Notes: generated by a model not told the origin, from the letters alone. A stretch of 64,000 bases of DNA from Nymphaea colorata (GCF_008831285.2 NC_045147.1:7346334-7410333); one strand, 5' to 3'. Positions 32,301 through 44,800 are shown, counted from the first letter of the stretch. Numbers and translations: made by a program.

Positions 32301-33830
32301 TAATTCTAATAAAGTTGGCTATGGGTAGATCTTCCAATCTTTCTTTGGCCTTGTCCTTGACTTGTAGATCCAGTTTCCTCAGTTTCCATTTGATTGGATG
32401 GCTCCTTGGTTTGGGAATTAATATGTGCTTTACTAGTTTAGTCTTTAATTTTGGCAAGTCTTTATGTCTATGCAAAAAATTCTTTGTATCTTTTGAGAAA
32501 CTAAACCAACTTTTTTTCTTCTTTTGGATCCAAATTGACACCAACTTGTATTATTTTGGGATCCTCTAGGGTTCCAATATTCACCTCCTTGTTTGAATCG
32601 TTGAGTAGGACTGGTGGTTGATCTTCTCTCTGTAATTGAGCCAACTCTGCATGATCCAACTCCAGCTCTGCTTGTTTTGTTTGTTAGACTGGTTCAGCCT
32701 ATGAAACTAGTTATTCCTATTTCTTGACCTCACTAACATTTGGATTCTTATATTGTCTGAGATTGGGGTTAAAGACCAACTTGTAGATGGGTTTGAATGA
32801 CATATTAATTTTGTAAAGAGTGATGACAAGAAAATAAACTAGATGTATATGTAATGTGCATAGTGAGACAAATAATGAGAAAGGAGAAGAGGAAGGAATA
32901 TATGGATATGGACAAAATCATTCAAACTTTATTGATAAATGTGAAAAATGAGGACCCCCACCATCCCTACAAAGATTCAAGAAAAAAAAAGGAAAAATGA
33001 AATAACGACAATGATTTTCTCTTTATTCACCTCATTTCTTCTTGGATTTCTCCTTGACTAATTCCTTGGTCGCTCTTGTCTTATAGCCGAGCCCCATTGT
33101 ACCCTTATGCACGTATCCACTGTTGATGGGTTCAACAATACCATATTTATTAGCTCCCAAGCTTGTGTATGGTTTGTATCCACCTTGATCATCAAATGGA
33201 ATCCTTCATATAGTTCTAAAAAATGTTCATACAAAGGATGTCTCCTTATACAGCATCATTGATTTGACATCCAAGCATGTAGAAAGTCCACCCCTTACAT
33301 TTTATGGTATTTACCCACTATATAAGTTCAGGCTCGTTCAAACCGAGACAGTCAAGGCTATCTTTCAAGTAAAAGTCGTTAGGGTGTTGGACACTTGGCA
33401 TCTCAATCATGCATGCGGGACAATAGATCATAGGCTATGCATGATTCTTGGCTATCCATGACTCTATGTGATGAGTTGGTACAAAGTAGAGGACACAATG
33501 TTTGCATCATGGAAACATTGTCGTACAAACAATTGGTTGTAAGATGGTGGCACACCCACCACATAGAAGAGGGCTGAGTGAATGGTGAAGTTAATATGCA
33601 GGTCCAAGTATATTTTTCCTTTCTCCATCTTTCTGCTCCTGTCAAAGCCATAGATGTTCTTGTTGTTTAGCGTATAGTGCTCATCTTTAATGCCCAAGGC
33701 TCTGGTAGTCATTTTCTAGTAGATGTTTAGACTACTCCCTCCATCTATTAACACATGCAGAACATTCATGCCACGAGTACTCACCATGATATAAAGTGCA
33801 TTGTTATGAATTGGGGAGGCTAGGGCAAAT
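29386..33830 (-). pseudogene. Gypsy-1 pol: protease, RT, RNase H and integrase
   Basis: Many stops and shifts, but landmarks in order. Protease near 33830-33400 (HVLIDGGSSLNIY, MTTRALGIKDEHYTL, NIYGFDRSRKMEKGKIYLDL). RT from about 32550 (PIKWKLRKLDLQVKDKAKER, then DFQDLNKATHKYDYP and the region around 31950 where the YVDD loop is expected). RNase H-like sequence near 31300-30700. Integrase near 30400-29400 (SPWPFSMWAFDVIGPINPP, YKYLLATTKYFT, DWHEKLHDTLWAYIA, TPTKLVYGIDIVLPLQI, and NWVGPYVVKEAL at the end). Much older than the copia elements around it. Confidence 0.85.
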
Positions 33831-36312
33831 CGTCATCTGAAAATATGAGCAAAGCATTCACCATGACCGAGTTGACGGTTTGTGTTAGAGTTTCTGGAGT
33901 AGTGCTTAATTTGACTTTGGTTTTCTTGAGTGCTTTCTCCATGGCAGTCATGTGTACCGCAAAAGTGTTTATAAGGTCTGGATGATAAATGCTTAGTGGC
34001 ATATTCAGGACCTACTAAGTTGCCCACTCTTCTATTGTTTGGGAAGATTCTTATCGGTCTTCTATTTTATGCTCATCTTGTCTAATCCACTATTGAGATA
34101 CCTTGAAATGAGACTTAGTACTTGTGGGTCTCTTTTACCTTATACACTAGTCTTTTGATGGGCCTGAGCTCGTCAAATTGGATTCTCATTGTTGTCCTTT
34201 TCTTGGTGAGGGCTTGAATAAATTGAATGACTTCTGCATAGACCTGTCTTCGATGGCCATTACAACTATCTCTTCTTGTGTGCAGGGCTTGATATGGTCT
34301 TGTGGATAAAATGAAATGTCATCCACCATTGCAATAGTATTCATTTAATGCCCAAGGCTCTAGTAGTCATCTCCGACCATATGTTCAAACTTCTCCCTCC
34401 ATCTATTGACACATGTGGAACATTCATGCCATGAGTCCTTACCATGATATAAAATGCATTAATATAAAATTGGGGAGCCTTTGACTGATCATCATCTGAA
34501 AACATGAGCAAAGCATTCACCATGACTAAGTTGATGGTCTTGCCAGAGTTTCTAAAGTAGCGTTGGGTTTGACTTTGATTTTCTTGAGCACTTTCACCAT
34601 GGCAGTCATGGGTACCACAAAAATGTTTATAAGGTCCAGAACAGAAATGTTTAATGAGATATTCAAGACCTATTGAATTGTCTGCTCTTATATTGTATGG
34701 GAAGATTCCAACTGCTCTTTTTATGTGCCTCTTTTCTAATCCACTGTTTTGCTTGCAATGAGACGTGGTAGATGTTGGTGTATCTACCTTGTATACTAGC
34801 TTTTTGATGAATCTGTGCTCTTCAACTTGGATTCTCATTGTCATTGTTTTCTTGGTGAGGGCTTGTATAAAATCAAAATGACTTCTGCATAGACTTGTCT
34901 TTCATGGCCATTACAACTATCTTTTCTTGTCTACAGGGCTTTATATTATCCTGTGGATAGAATAACATGTCATCCACCGGTACAATGGTATTAATCTTTA
35001 ATGCCCAAGGCTCTAGTAGTCATCTCGGAGCATACGTTCACACTACTCCCTCCATATGTTAACACATGTGAAAGATTCATGCCACATGTCCTCACCATGA
35101 TATAAACTGCGTTCTCATGAAATTGGTGTTGCTTGGGTAGATCATCATTAGAAAACGTGAGCAAAGCATTCACCATGATCGAGTTGATGGTCTGTGTCAG
35201 AGTTTCTTGAGTACTGCATGATTTGAATTTGATTTTCTTGAGCACTTTCACCATGGCAGTCATGGGTACCGCAAAAATGTTTATAAGGTCCAGAACAGAA
35301 ATGTTTCGTGAGATATTCAGAACCTATTGAATTGCTTGCTCTTCTATTGTCTAGGAGATTCCAAATGGTCTTCTATTTTATGCTCCTCTTTTCTAATCTA
35401 CTATTGAGACACCTTGAAATGAGACTTGGTAGTTGCAGGTGTCTCTTTTACCTTGTATAGTAGCTTTTGTTGGGCCCGAGCTCGTCAACTTGGATTCTCA
35501 TTGCCATTATTTTCTTGGTGAGGGCTTGAATAAAATCAAACATCTTCTACATAAACTTACCTTTGATGGCCATTACAACTATCTCTTCTTGTGTGCAAGG
35601 CCTGTATTGGTCCTATGGATAAAATGAGATGTCATCCACCACTGCAATGGTGTTCATCTTTAATGCCCAAGGCTCTAGTAGTCATCTCTAAGCAGATGTT
35701 CAATACTTCCTTCATCTATTAATACATGCAGAACATTCATGCCATGAGTTCTCACCATGATATAAAGACATTGCTATGAAATTGGGAAGGATTGGGCAGA
35801 TCGTCATCTAAAAACATGAGTGAAGCATTCACCATGATCGAGTTGACGGTCTGTGCTAGAGTTTTTTGGAGTAATGCTGGAATTGACTTTGATTTTCTTT
35901 AGCACTTTCTCCATGGCAGCCATGCATACCCCAAAAGTATTTATAAGGTTAAGAACAAACATGTTTAGTGGGATATTCAAGACCTACTGAGTTGCCCGCT
36001 CTTCTGTTATTTGGGAAGATTCCAACTAGTCTTCTATTTTATGCTCCTCTTTTCTAATCCACTGTTGAGACACATTGACATGAGACTTGGTAGTTGCAAG
36101 TGTCTCTTTTACCTTGTGTTCTTGTTTTTTAATGGGCCATAGCTCGTCAACTTGGATTCTCATTGTCGTCATTTTCTTGTTTAAGGCTTGAATAAAATCG
36201 AACTGCTTCTGCATAGACTTCACTGGCCATTATAACTATCTCTTCTTGTGTGCCGTGCTTGATACGGTCTTGTGGATAGAATGACATGTCATCCACCACT
36301 GCAATGGTGTTC
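33691..36312 (-). repeat. Four-unit tandem array (about 655 bp each) spanning the gag end and protease start of Gypsy-1
   Basis: Anchors of the type ATTCATGCCA(C/T)GAGT...CACCATGATATAAA start at 33761, 34419, 35072 and 35732, giving spacings of 658, 653 and 660 bp. Each unit on the minus strand runs from a gag-end block (DDMSFYPQD-like) to the protease start (D-G-G motif followed by TTRALGIK). The motif reads IDGGSSLNI, IDGGRSLNI, TYGGSSVNV and IDEGS in the four units. Only the unit nearest pol continues into the rest of the protease. Units differ at many sites, so the array is not recent. Confidence 0.85.
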
Positions 36313-36967
36313 TTGCCATGGTCCTTGAATGAGTCTTTGAGGACTTCTGGAGTTTGTCTTTGGCCAATAGATCTTTATCAATATAATCTTGAATAATGTA
36401 CTTGAGTGATATACAATCTTCTATACTGTGGCCCAAAGCACATTGAAATTCGTAGTATTAATTTGTTCTTTTTTCCTTCATTTTTGGGGGATCTGATACA
36501 CGTTATAATCATAAAGACCTTAGCTAGGGGATACTCCAAGATCTCCTCCTTCTTCTACTCCAAGGGAATGAATTTTCTGTCTTGCGTCCAAGTTGGATTT
36601 TTTTTTGCTGTTATGGTTGGACTGCAACACTTTCTCTTTCTTGTTGTTTCCCTTGCATTTGTAACCCTATTGCTGACTTGGCAGGCTGGGCTGTACATTG
36701 GCCGAGTTCTTGTTACAAAGAGGGCATGAATCTGAGTCTTGTTTGATTTCCTACAATACTCCTTCTGGTTGCCGCTGCTGCTTTGACCTATATCTGTCAG
36801 AATAGTCGTTTTTTTATGGTTGTCTCAATACACTCTGCCTTTTGGTTAGCTCATAAAAATTCTTGTACTCATGCTGTACGAGATGGTGGTGGACGTGCTC
36901 TTGGAAACCCCCTAGGATCATGGTTGGAACATGCTCTTCTGGCAGATATGAAGTTTTACACTATGTT
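36236..36967 (-). pseudogene. Gypsy-1 gag C-terminal part
   Basis: Reads from 36967 leftwards: a gag-like stretch (MILGGFQEHVHHHLVQHEYK), a cysteine pair CPLCNKN, and then the GHSIEDCISLKYIIQDYID motif at about 36435-36380 that ends many Tat-type gags. Several stops interrupt it. It is cut off at 36967/36968 by GGAAAGG-rich inserted sequence; the N-terminal gag part lies beyond at 44010-44800. Confidence 0.75.
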
Positions 36968-38402
36968 TCGATGAAGGGAAAGGAAAGGAAAGGGAGAGAA
37001 TAATAATAGGGAAGGAACAAAAAAGAAAGGAAAGGAAAGAAAATACACTATTATAAAACATGCTTGGATAGGAAGGAAAGGAAATGTTAAAAATTATGTT
37101 TTTTTAGCTATGTCAAGGAAAGGAAAAGAAGAAATTTAATTTGGTTTTCAATATTGCCCTAGACACTACTTAATTTAATTGTGTATGTGTGTGATTATAT
37201 ATATATATATACACACACACACAATGGGCGGACCAGTAATGGTGGAGGTAAGGGGGTTGATAGAGCCCATAACGCCCCTGAGTTAAAATTTAAATTTTAT
37301 GACTAGTTGTTTCAAAAATATTAATTTCTCCTAGTAAGGATTTTTAAAATTATATAATGGACCCTCACCTTTACATGCGATTATATATATATAGAGTAAA
37401 AGCTATTTTAACTAATGTAAAATCTAAAATAAAATATTTAAATTAAAAAATATTTTGTAAAACTTATTCTAGTCTAGAATGAAAATAACTAAAAAAAGTT
37501 AAATGATATGTCAAAAATATTAATTAAGAAAACAAATCAAATGTGTAATGTAAAGACCAAAAATAATGTCTTGGCTAAAAGAAAAAAAATCCTATTTTCT
37601 AAAACTTATTCTAGTCTAGAATGAAACTAACTAAAAAAAGATAAATGATATGTCAAAATACTAATTAAGAAAACAAATCAAATATGTAATATAAAGACCA
37701 AAAATAATGTCCTAGCTAGAAAAAACGCAAATCCTATCTAATATAGATCAATAATATCTAACTGTAGTATATCATAAATTTATTTTAAAAATATCCCAAA
37801 AACAACAGGTAACAATAAACGGGAAAACAACTCAAAATGACTTGCTTTGAAAAATGACTAAAATATATGAACTAACTTTGAAAGAAAGTGAAAGAAACAC
37901 CATGGGAAGGTCAACCACTGCTTGACTACCCTGCAGCAAGAAGAGAACAGATGACTTTAGTCATTTGAGAAAATGTGTTTTCTTTCGCTATTCACTGCCG
38001 AATCAAATTTTGTAGGCTGTAAACCAAAATATCTGGTGAATCTGAAAGAAGACAATTAAGCACAAAAATGAAATTAAAGAACAATGGGAGAGGCCATCAC
38101 TGTGGGGGATGAACAAACTACTCTATTTTCTAGCAAAAATTCCTCGCCCCTCCTAAATGTACACTAGAAAACAACAACGCAAAGGGCTGCCTTCAGAGAT
38201 TGCGGGATGCGCTACATGCCCTTGCTGTTTCGATTGATAGATCGTCGAGACGATAGAAAGAGCCATCTCCTGCAGGGTTCTATCCAATGATGCTCTAACC
38301 TCTAGCCGTCGAGATAGCAACTACTTTATGGTGAGTAGATGGAGGGCCTAGATGACTCGCCATTAGTGTTGTGACACCCTCCAGTCCAGTTATGTCTCCT
38401 TT
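36968..38402. other. Inserted non-coding DNA left of the Harbinger element
   Basis: It begins with a GGAAAGG-rich end (CGATGAAGGGAAAGG) that mirrors the end at about 43975-44005 (CCATCGAATTGG), so 36968-44005 may be one composite insertion into gypsy gag. It contains a CA/TA microsatellite near 37195-37222, a segment GGGCGGACCAGTAATGG resembling degenerate dispersed repeats, and the duplication at 37459-37740. No gene is seen. Confidence 0.5.
37459..37740. repeat. Tandem duplication, period 142 bp
   Basis: AAAACTTATTCTAGTCTAGA begins at 37459 and again at 37601. The copies stay aligned to CAAAAATAATGTC with a one-base indel and scattered substitutions. Confidence 0.88.
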
Positions 38403-39510
38403 GGGGGCCGTTTGATGGCCTGGAAATATATTTTTGGAAATATATTTCTGAAAATATAGGAAATGAAAAAATGGAATGGGAAAAATTTTTCCGATTCCAA
38501 TTTTGGTGTGTGTGTGATGACTCAGAAATATATTTTCAATTCTATATTTCTAAGTTTGATGGTACAGAAATATATTTTCAGAAAATTAATTCTTAGTTTG
38601 ATGATAAGGAAGCATTTATCAAGATTTACAAAAATATGGCAAGAACATGGTTATGAATTATGGATGTATAGACCGGATATAATCGCCCACACAATCGATT
38701 ATAACAATTCTGATTTGCCGACCTTCTGCCCCTTTTCTAGTTGACATCGATTTCAACCTTTCGGTTCAAATTCACCCACCGGTCTAATGATGAACTCATT
38801 CACCCGGTTGAGAGGATCCATCTTCCTCAACCGTAAGGATTGCATGAAAACAAAATCACAATTTTAACATTCTAAATTGAGATATTCATTACGAAGTACT
38901 GAATTGTTGCCCAACTCCATCTCACGCTCCATTACGCGGATGCAACAACTCAATTATAAGGGACATATAACAAATATGAAAGCCATAAAAAAACCAAAAT
39001 TGAACAACACGTCAGTAGACTATCAAACATACCATACAATTCAACAACAAAGCACAACGATAGCACGACAGAGCGAATAAAGAGGACCGTATAAAGCAGG
39101 ACAAAGTGAATAAAGAAGGATCGGATCATTGTTCCCATCAGTGATAAAATACTAAACATAGTCCCATCAGTGATAAAATATTTACATATTCCCATCAGTG
39201 TTCACTGTTCAGAAGTGCTTCAACGTTCAATAGAAAGCCAAGTGCATGTGTCGAGTATCCATAGAAGCAAATACATATGCAGTGTCTCTGCACCATAAGA
39301 AAACAAAAAACTCAAACAAAATCAAATTCCCTCCTTGCACGACCTTCGAACATTCGTCACAATCATGTCAGTGCTTCATCTTCCATCAGTCCTGAAAACA
39401 TAAACAAAGACATCACATTTTCGAAGATATTAAAGCGTAAAAAGCGATAAAATGGAATTGTTATTGTACTGCGACAGAATTGTTTATGTGTGTGATAAGT
39501 TAATCCGCAC

Positions 39511-40842
39511 CTACGAATTTGAAAATATGTACATTTGAGATGTTATTGTACTGCGCAGATCATTATTCGATCCTCGACGAACACTTTGTGTCGTACTTTC
39601 ATCTTCGCTTACAAACAATGTGCTCTCATTTGCATCGTCGAATGCACTTTCATCAACATCAAACTGTTCTGCTTCAAGATTATGGTCTAAAATGAAATTG
39701 TGTAGAACACATGTGGCTAACACAATCGCAACTTGTGTATGGTAAGGGTACGAGTACGACACTTGTGTTTTTAGTATAGGGAACCGTCCTTTTAATAAAC
39801 CAAAAGCTCGTTCCATAGTTGTTCTTAACGATGAATGACGATGATTAAATAGTTCCTCTACACATGTAACACGTCATGCCCCAGGTGCATTAAATTTAGA
39901 GAGATGGTATCGATGACCTCGATGTGGAGTTAGTAAACCACGTATGTTTGGATATCCTCCATCACCAAGGTAGTATTTCCCTACACAGTACAGTTATTAT
40001 GAGTTCGACATTAAATGCAACTGTAAGCTAAAAAGTACCAACATAGTAGATTGACAACCTAACCTGTAGGTATGACAAGAGGATCGACATCGTTGTCTAG
40101 TGCACTGTACAATACTCTTGAATTTGTCGCACTGCCTTCCCAGCCCGCCAAAACATAGTGGAATCGCATGTTGAAACCAACTACAGCCAGTACATTTTGT
40201 GAGAGAGTTCCTTTTCTATTTCGAAACCTCGATTGTTCTGATGTATGTACCCATACTGGTATGTGAGTGCCATCTATAGCTCCTAGACAATCCTATGTAC
40301 AATGAAAAATATTAGTCGAACTGTCTTAGTACAATGTACTGTGTGATCGTGAACTACCTTACCTGAAAATATGGATTGAAATGAGGATTGAGACGGATTT
40401 TTGATGAAGTCTCATCGTTTGGTCGATTGATGTATTGTTCACCCAATTGACATAGGGCTCGTAGGATGATGTTGATGTACTTACTAATTGTTTGACCTGA
40501 GTGTTGAAACGTGTTCTGGTTCGCACGGTTGCGCTCGTTATGGCCAACAGTAAGTAGAAAGATAGCAACTTGTTCTTCGACACTGATTTCCCGACCATCT
40601 TCTACTAAATTTTTCTCTTTCAAGATATTACATAATGTAATATACGAGAGGCGATCTATGCGCATTAAGTCCAAGCAATTCCTTGGATGACCGTTGATGA
40701 TATTATCAACAAATCTCGAACCAGCATTTCTAAAAGGGTGAACGATTCATCTAGGTTGAGTAAGAAGTCTAGAAATTATGATTGCCACGGCAAACATGAC
40801 TCTTCCTACCACAAGATTTCTTTCTTCTTCATCTGACAACAT
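39511..40842 (-). pseudogene. PIF/Harbinger transposase (DDE_Tnp_4 type), three exons
   Basis: Exons by frame and splice sites: 40363-40842, 40064-40292 and 39511-39980, all GT-AG with phases that join. Exon 1 gives the helical N-terminal part (LDLMRIDRLSYITLCNIL, RANQNTFQHSGQTISKYI). Exon 2 carries the first acidic motif (DCLGAIDGTHIPVWV) and FHYVLAGWEGSATNSRVL. Exon 3 carries YLGDGGYPNIRG and, after a stop, HSSLRTTMERAFGLLKGRFP and CVLHNF. The acidic residues of the DDE core are present. Two nonsense codons, TGA at 40747-40749 and TGA at 39874-39876, both fit CGA arginine codons changed by C-to-T. Otherwise it is remarkably complete. The role would be cutting and integration in the nucleus. 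Confidence 0.88.
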
Positions 40843-40895
40843 GACTGCAGCACTAGGTAGCAAAAGGAGAAAAGCAACTTTTGTCATGTTTGACA

Positions 40896-41180
40896 TGTGA
40901 ATGTACAAATAAAACATTCTAATATGGAAAGGGGAAAGGAGTTAACCGCCATAAAAACAAACATGTTAGGCAATCAAGTATAAAGCAATATCAATAGCAT
41001 ACAGTCAATTGCACATAAATTAGAACAAGCACAACATTGTGAATGTACAAATAAAACATTCTAATATGGAAAGGGGAAAGGAAATAACCACCATAAAAAC
41101 AAACATGTTAGGCAATCAAGTATAAAGCAATATCAATAGCATCCATTCAATTGCATATAAATTAGAACAAGCACATCATT
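40896..41180. repeat. Tandem duplication, period 142 bp, inside Harbinger
   Basis: TGTGAATGTACAAATAAAAC starts at 40896 and 41038. The copies remain in register through TAGAACAAGC (41021 and 41163) with few differences. It lies between the two transposon genes. Confidence 0.92.
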
Positions 41181-41215
41181 GAATTATAAAGATGTAACAG
41201 ATCACACACTACTTA

Positions 41216-42218
41216 CTATGGATGATTTACATTAGCCAACAACCAAGGCACACATTGGGTCGGCAGAAGTTTGAGGAAGACGACTGGCTTGTTTGGCTTC
41301 TCCATTAGCATCGTGGCTTTTAAGTGCATGCCAGCATCTATCTCTCCCAACTCGAGCATTTCTTGCAATAACTCTAAACATTTGTTCAAGAAGCTGTACG
41401 TGGATGTGTCTATCATTGTACGGAAAGTATCAGCTATTTCCTGCAATAACGTTCCATAACCCTCGTGATTCGTACTTACTCTTGCTCTTTTATTTGATGA
41501 GTTTGTTGTCCTACTTTCAAATCCAGTATGTTGTGAATCTTGTTGAACCTGCGACGGTGATGGCACAGGAAATTCTTCGTTCAACATTTGTGTAAACGAT
41601 ACATTTTCATGAACATTGTAACCCAAAACAGGGTTATGTGTTGTAGGGGTCTCGGGTGGTTGATCAGTTTGTAAGTCATTAGGTCTATTCAATGAAGAAC
41701 AAGTAAAACTACCAATACCATTTGCAGTGGACTGGCCAAACACTTCGTCTAGTTGTTGATAATGTTTCCATTTTTGCCCCCCTTTAAACTTGCGCCGATC
41801 AGGGAATTTCTGCAATCACAATTATAGTCACATATGTTGTATAATGTAATAGACATGATGCTTAATTTCCACTAAATGGTCCCTGCCTTACTTGAATGTA
41901 CTCCGCCCAAACTTCATTTTCAACATCTACGCACTGGTTTATCGGGTCCCAACCGAACCCACTTGTTGACAAAATTTGTCTGCACACATTGTAATCTACT
42001 TTCGTACTCTTCAATTTGTTTTTTATTTTTTCGACTTTGAATTATGGGCCAAACATTTCTATCATTTGTCGTTCAATGACCTTATATGCTTTTGGCTTTA
42101 AATTAGCACCTGACTTCATGCTAGGGAGTCTTGATTGCTCAACTAGAAGATGTATAAGATGATCTAGTTGAGCGTCACTCCAGACGAGACTAACATTTCT
42201 TGAGGTTGATCCTTCCAT
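41216..42218 (-). pseudogene. Harbinger Myb/SANT-like DNA-binding protein
   Basis: The partner protein that helps Harbinger transposase reach the transposon ends. Exon 1, 41892-42218, starts MEGSTSRNVSLVWSDAQLDH, the trihelix-like domain also seen in Myb/SANT-like host proteins. A TAA follows MFGP; beyond it the frame goes on (KNKLKSTKVDYNVCRQILS, GFGWDPINQCVDVENEVWAE) to a GT donor. Exon 2, 41216-41809, starts KFPDRRKFKGGQKWKHYQQL and ends after a leucine-rich helix region (FLNKCLELLQEMLELGEIDA). One nonsense codon makes it a pseudogene unless read through. Confidence 0.84.
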
Positions 42219-43650
42219 AGGTACTACAGTATGGGAAAAAACATCAAGTAAGTGCAAACCCCAAGGTAGGAACAAAAAACAATGGCTAGCAGTAGAAATA
42301 GTAGAGCGACTGAGACATTCATTCCTATGGTGATTTGTTTCAAGAAGATGTTTGGATGGGGTTTACAACAACTCGAAGAGCTGATCAGCTTCTTGTCAAG
42401 CAATGTTTATTTAAGTTGAAGCACCAAAACAAATGAAGAACATGCATAAGAAAATAACGACACCAAGACAAATGAAGAACCTGCATAAGAAAATGTCTAC
42501 CATAGCAAATGTGAAGTCCTTAATCAAAATAAGGGTGCCTCCTTTACAACTGAAGCAATTGAAACAAAGAAAACATTCATATAGACACGGAATATGTGCA
42601 TGATGCCCATCCTTCAGTTTTATTCCCTACATTTGAGATGTAACTATGGCATACACATTCATATAGATGCATAATATGTGCATTGTGCACTTTTTCATTT
42701 TTAACACCTACAGTACATCACAATGTAGAAGCTTTCGAACAACCCACAAACTGATATCTAGTGGAAGAACTAAGTCAAACGACATCCAACTAAGTCAATT
42801 GAGATCTTCCTACATGACGCAAATAAGGCATAGAAACTACAAGATCACACCATTGGCCATAACACGATCAGTACATGTAACTGTAGAAGCTATCAAGCAA
42901 AACGGGATTCGGAACATATAGGACAGAATCATGAGAACTTGAAAAAAAAAAGGGGATTGATGCTCATAGACAGGGAAACAAAAAGTTTATGAAACCAAAC
43001 GCTCACTGGAACAGTACAAGCTTTTCTCAGTAGAACACAATCAACACAATAAACATGCGTGCAGACATCACCTGATAAGAAACCAGGAAAGTATACAAAA
43101 AGAAAAGGGGATTGGTGCTCACTGCAGAGATCCAACAAGCAATACAAAAAAGAAATGAAAGAGGGATAAACAACAGTGCAGACATCAGAGCTTCGTTTTC
43201 AGTCGACGCACCCGCAGGGATTCAAAACACCTACTTGGAGAGGGGAACAAGAGAGAGAATGAGAGAGAGAGACAATACCTTGCGAGAAAGAGAAGGACGG
43301 GAGGCTAGCGGCTGCACTGAGAGGAGGCGTGGAGGTGTCGAGCTCTGATGCGGAGAGGGAGAGGAGGCACGCGAGGGAGTCTTCTGCGGGTGCATCGACG
43401 AGAAAGAAGAGGGAGCGGGTGCATCGACGAGAAAGAAGAGGGAGCGGGTGCGACACATGATGGAAAAGAAGAAGACGCGAAGACGCGCTCGCGTGCCCTA
43501 ACGGGCAAAAATAAAATTCCGGAAAAAAATTCCGGAATTCGACTTCAACGGTCGAAAAAAATTTTCCATGTTTGATACGATGGAAAAATTTCAAATTTTT
43601 GAATTATTTTTCTCGATGAACAATTCTTTTCTGGCGGATCAAACGCCCCC
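42219..43650 (-). other. 5' region of the Harbinger element
   Basis: Non-coding sequence upstream of the Myb-like gene to the right inverted end. It includes GAGA-rich and GC-rich sequence at 43230-43500 with a short direct repeat (GGAGCGGGTGC twice near 43413 and 43441). Open frames here are low-complexity on both strands. Confidence 0.5.
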
Positions 43651-44009
43651 ATGATGATGAGGATCTCGCTGGCCAGGCAAACTCCTGTTTGAGGGGGCTG
43701 CCTCAAAGAGTGGATATTGGACATTTTAGTGGAAATCCATTCCTTTCCACCCAAATCTCTCCATATTCAGAGGGATGAGAAATTAACACAAATTTTCTTT
43801 CCTTTCCTTCCCTTTGCTTTCCCTCCGCTCCTATCCAAACACATTTTTACCTACTCATTTCCTTCCCTTTGCTTTCCCTCCCCTCCTATCCAAACACATT
43901 TTTACCTACTCCTTTCCTTTTCCTCCTCCATTTCCCTCCATCCAAACAACGTTATCTTCCTCATTTCCTTTCCTTTCCATCTGTTTCCCTCCATCGAATT
44001 GGATGTAAG
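43651..44009. repeat. CCTTTCC-rich block with tandem repeats
   Basis: A roughly 55-bp unit (CCTTTGCTTTCCCTCC followed by CTATCCAAACACATTTTTAC) occurs at 43811 and 43866, with a partial third after 43915. The right limit, CCATCGAATTGG, abuts gypsy gag. It may be one end of a MITE related to 22742-22935. Confidence 0.55.
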
Positions 44010-44800
44010 ACTAGATGTCTACCATCTCTAGATATACTCTCTAGCTGATTTTTTGGACTCTTGGCAAAGGTTTATAAGGGTGTTGATGGTCGGCACCATA
44101 GAAAGATTGGACTCATATTTTTTGATAAAAGCATTGACCGCCTCATCTAAATCCTGCATTTGGGTGGGATCAATGGCCTCTAAGTACCATTTTGAGGCAT
44201 CACCTTCCAAGCTTTGAGGGAAATAAATAAATAATGTTTTATTATTGTCATAGAAATTTCCACATTCAGCATAGAATATGATAGATATGTGTGTGGGTTT
44301 TTGGTTTCCTTTAATTTGTTGAACGTTCTTTGAAGTTCCTCAAGGTCCTCCTCATCCAGCCTTCACAAAAGTCCCACTTAGAGTATGTCTTTTTCTCCTT
44401 GCTTTGAATCTGACGGAATGGCTTTTCCAATCCCTCAATATGTGATTAGATTGGACCTATGACATGCCTAGTAGAGATTTCAGGCTCTTTGGCAGGGTGG
44501 AACCTTCTGAATTCTTGTGACTTGGTCTTGTTATCGCTCCTTGATCCATCATTTTCTACATAATCTTTTGAATGGCCAGCATGAATGTAGGATTCACCTG
44601 AGGAGGGTTCTCCATTTCCTCCTAAATCTTGGGTCTCTCTCTTCTTCACCTTGCAATCTTGTGTAGAGAGTCATAGGAAATCTTAGTCACTATTTTACAT
44701 GAAAAAAATGCTACCTTGAAAAGAGAGACAAAAATAACATTGTTTTGAGAAATTGAAAAGACATACACTCATTGGCAAATTAAAGGTAGGTGGAGTATCA
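44010..44800 (-). pseudogene. Gypsy-1 gag, N-terminal and central part
   Basis: Minus strand, from about 44800: a spacer region with QDLGGNGEPSSGESYIHAGH, SQEFRRFHPAKEPE and a broken stretch, and then the retrotransposon-gag core MEGDASKWYLEAIDPTQM and DEAVNAFIKKYESNLSMVP at 44210-44090, followed by SKKSAREYI and a stop. It is interrupted at 44009 by the Harbinger-containing block and resumes at 36967. Gag would form the particle shell. Several nonsense codons. Confidence 0.8.

Larger units (their letters stand above)
38403..43650 (-). mobile_element. PIF/Harbinger DNA transposon with both genes
   Basis: About 5.25 kb bounded by inverted ends GGGGGCCGTTTGATGG (left) and CGGATCAAACGCCCCC (right, reverse complement of GGGGGCGTTTGATCCG). 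On the minus strand it encodes a Myb/SANT-like protein and a DDE transposase, the two proteins expected of an autonomous plant Harbinger. The usual 3-bp TTA/TAA duplication is not visible (flanks TTT and ATG), so the last bases may be off or mutated. It sits inside gypsy gag. Confidence 0.85.

Noticed and set aside
43199-43594. Ser/Arg-rich frames on the minus strand near the Harbinger end
   Set aside because: GAGA/GC-rich low-complexity DNA, overlapping frames on both strands, no domain.
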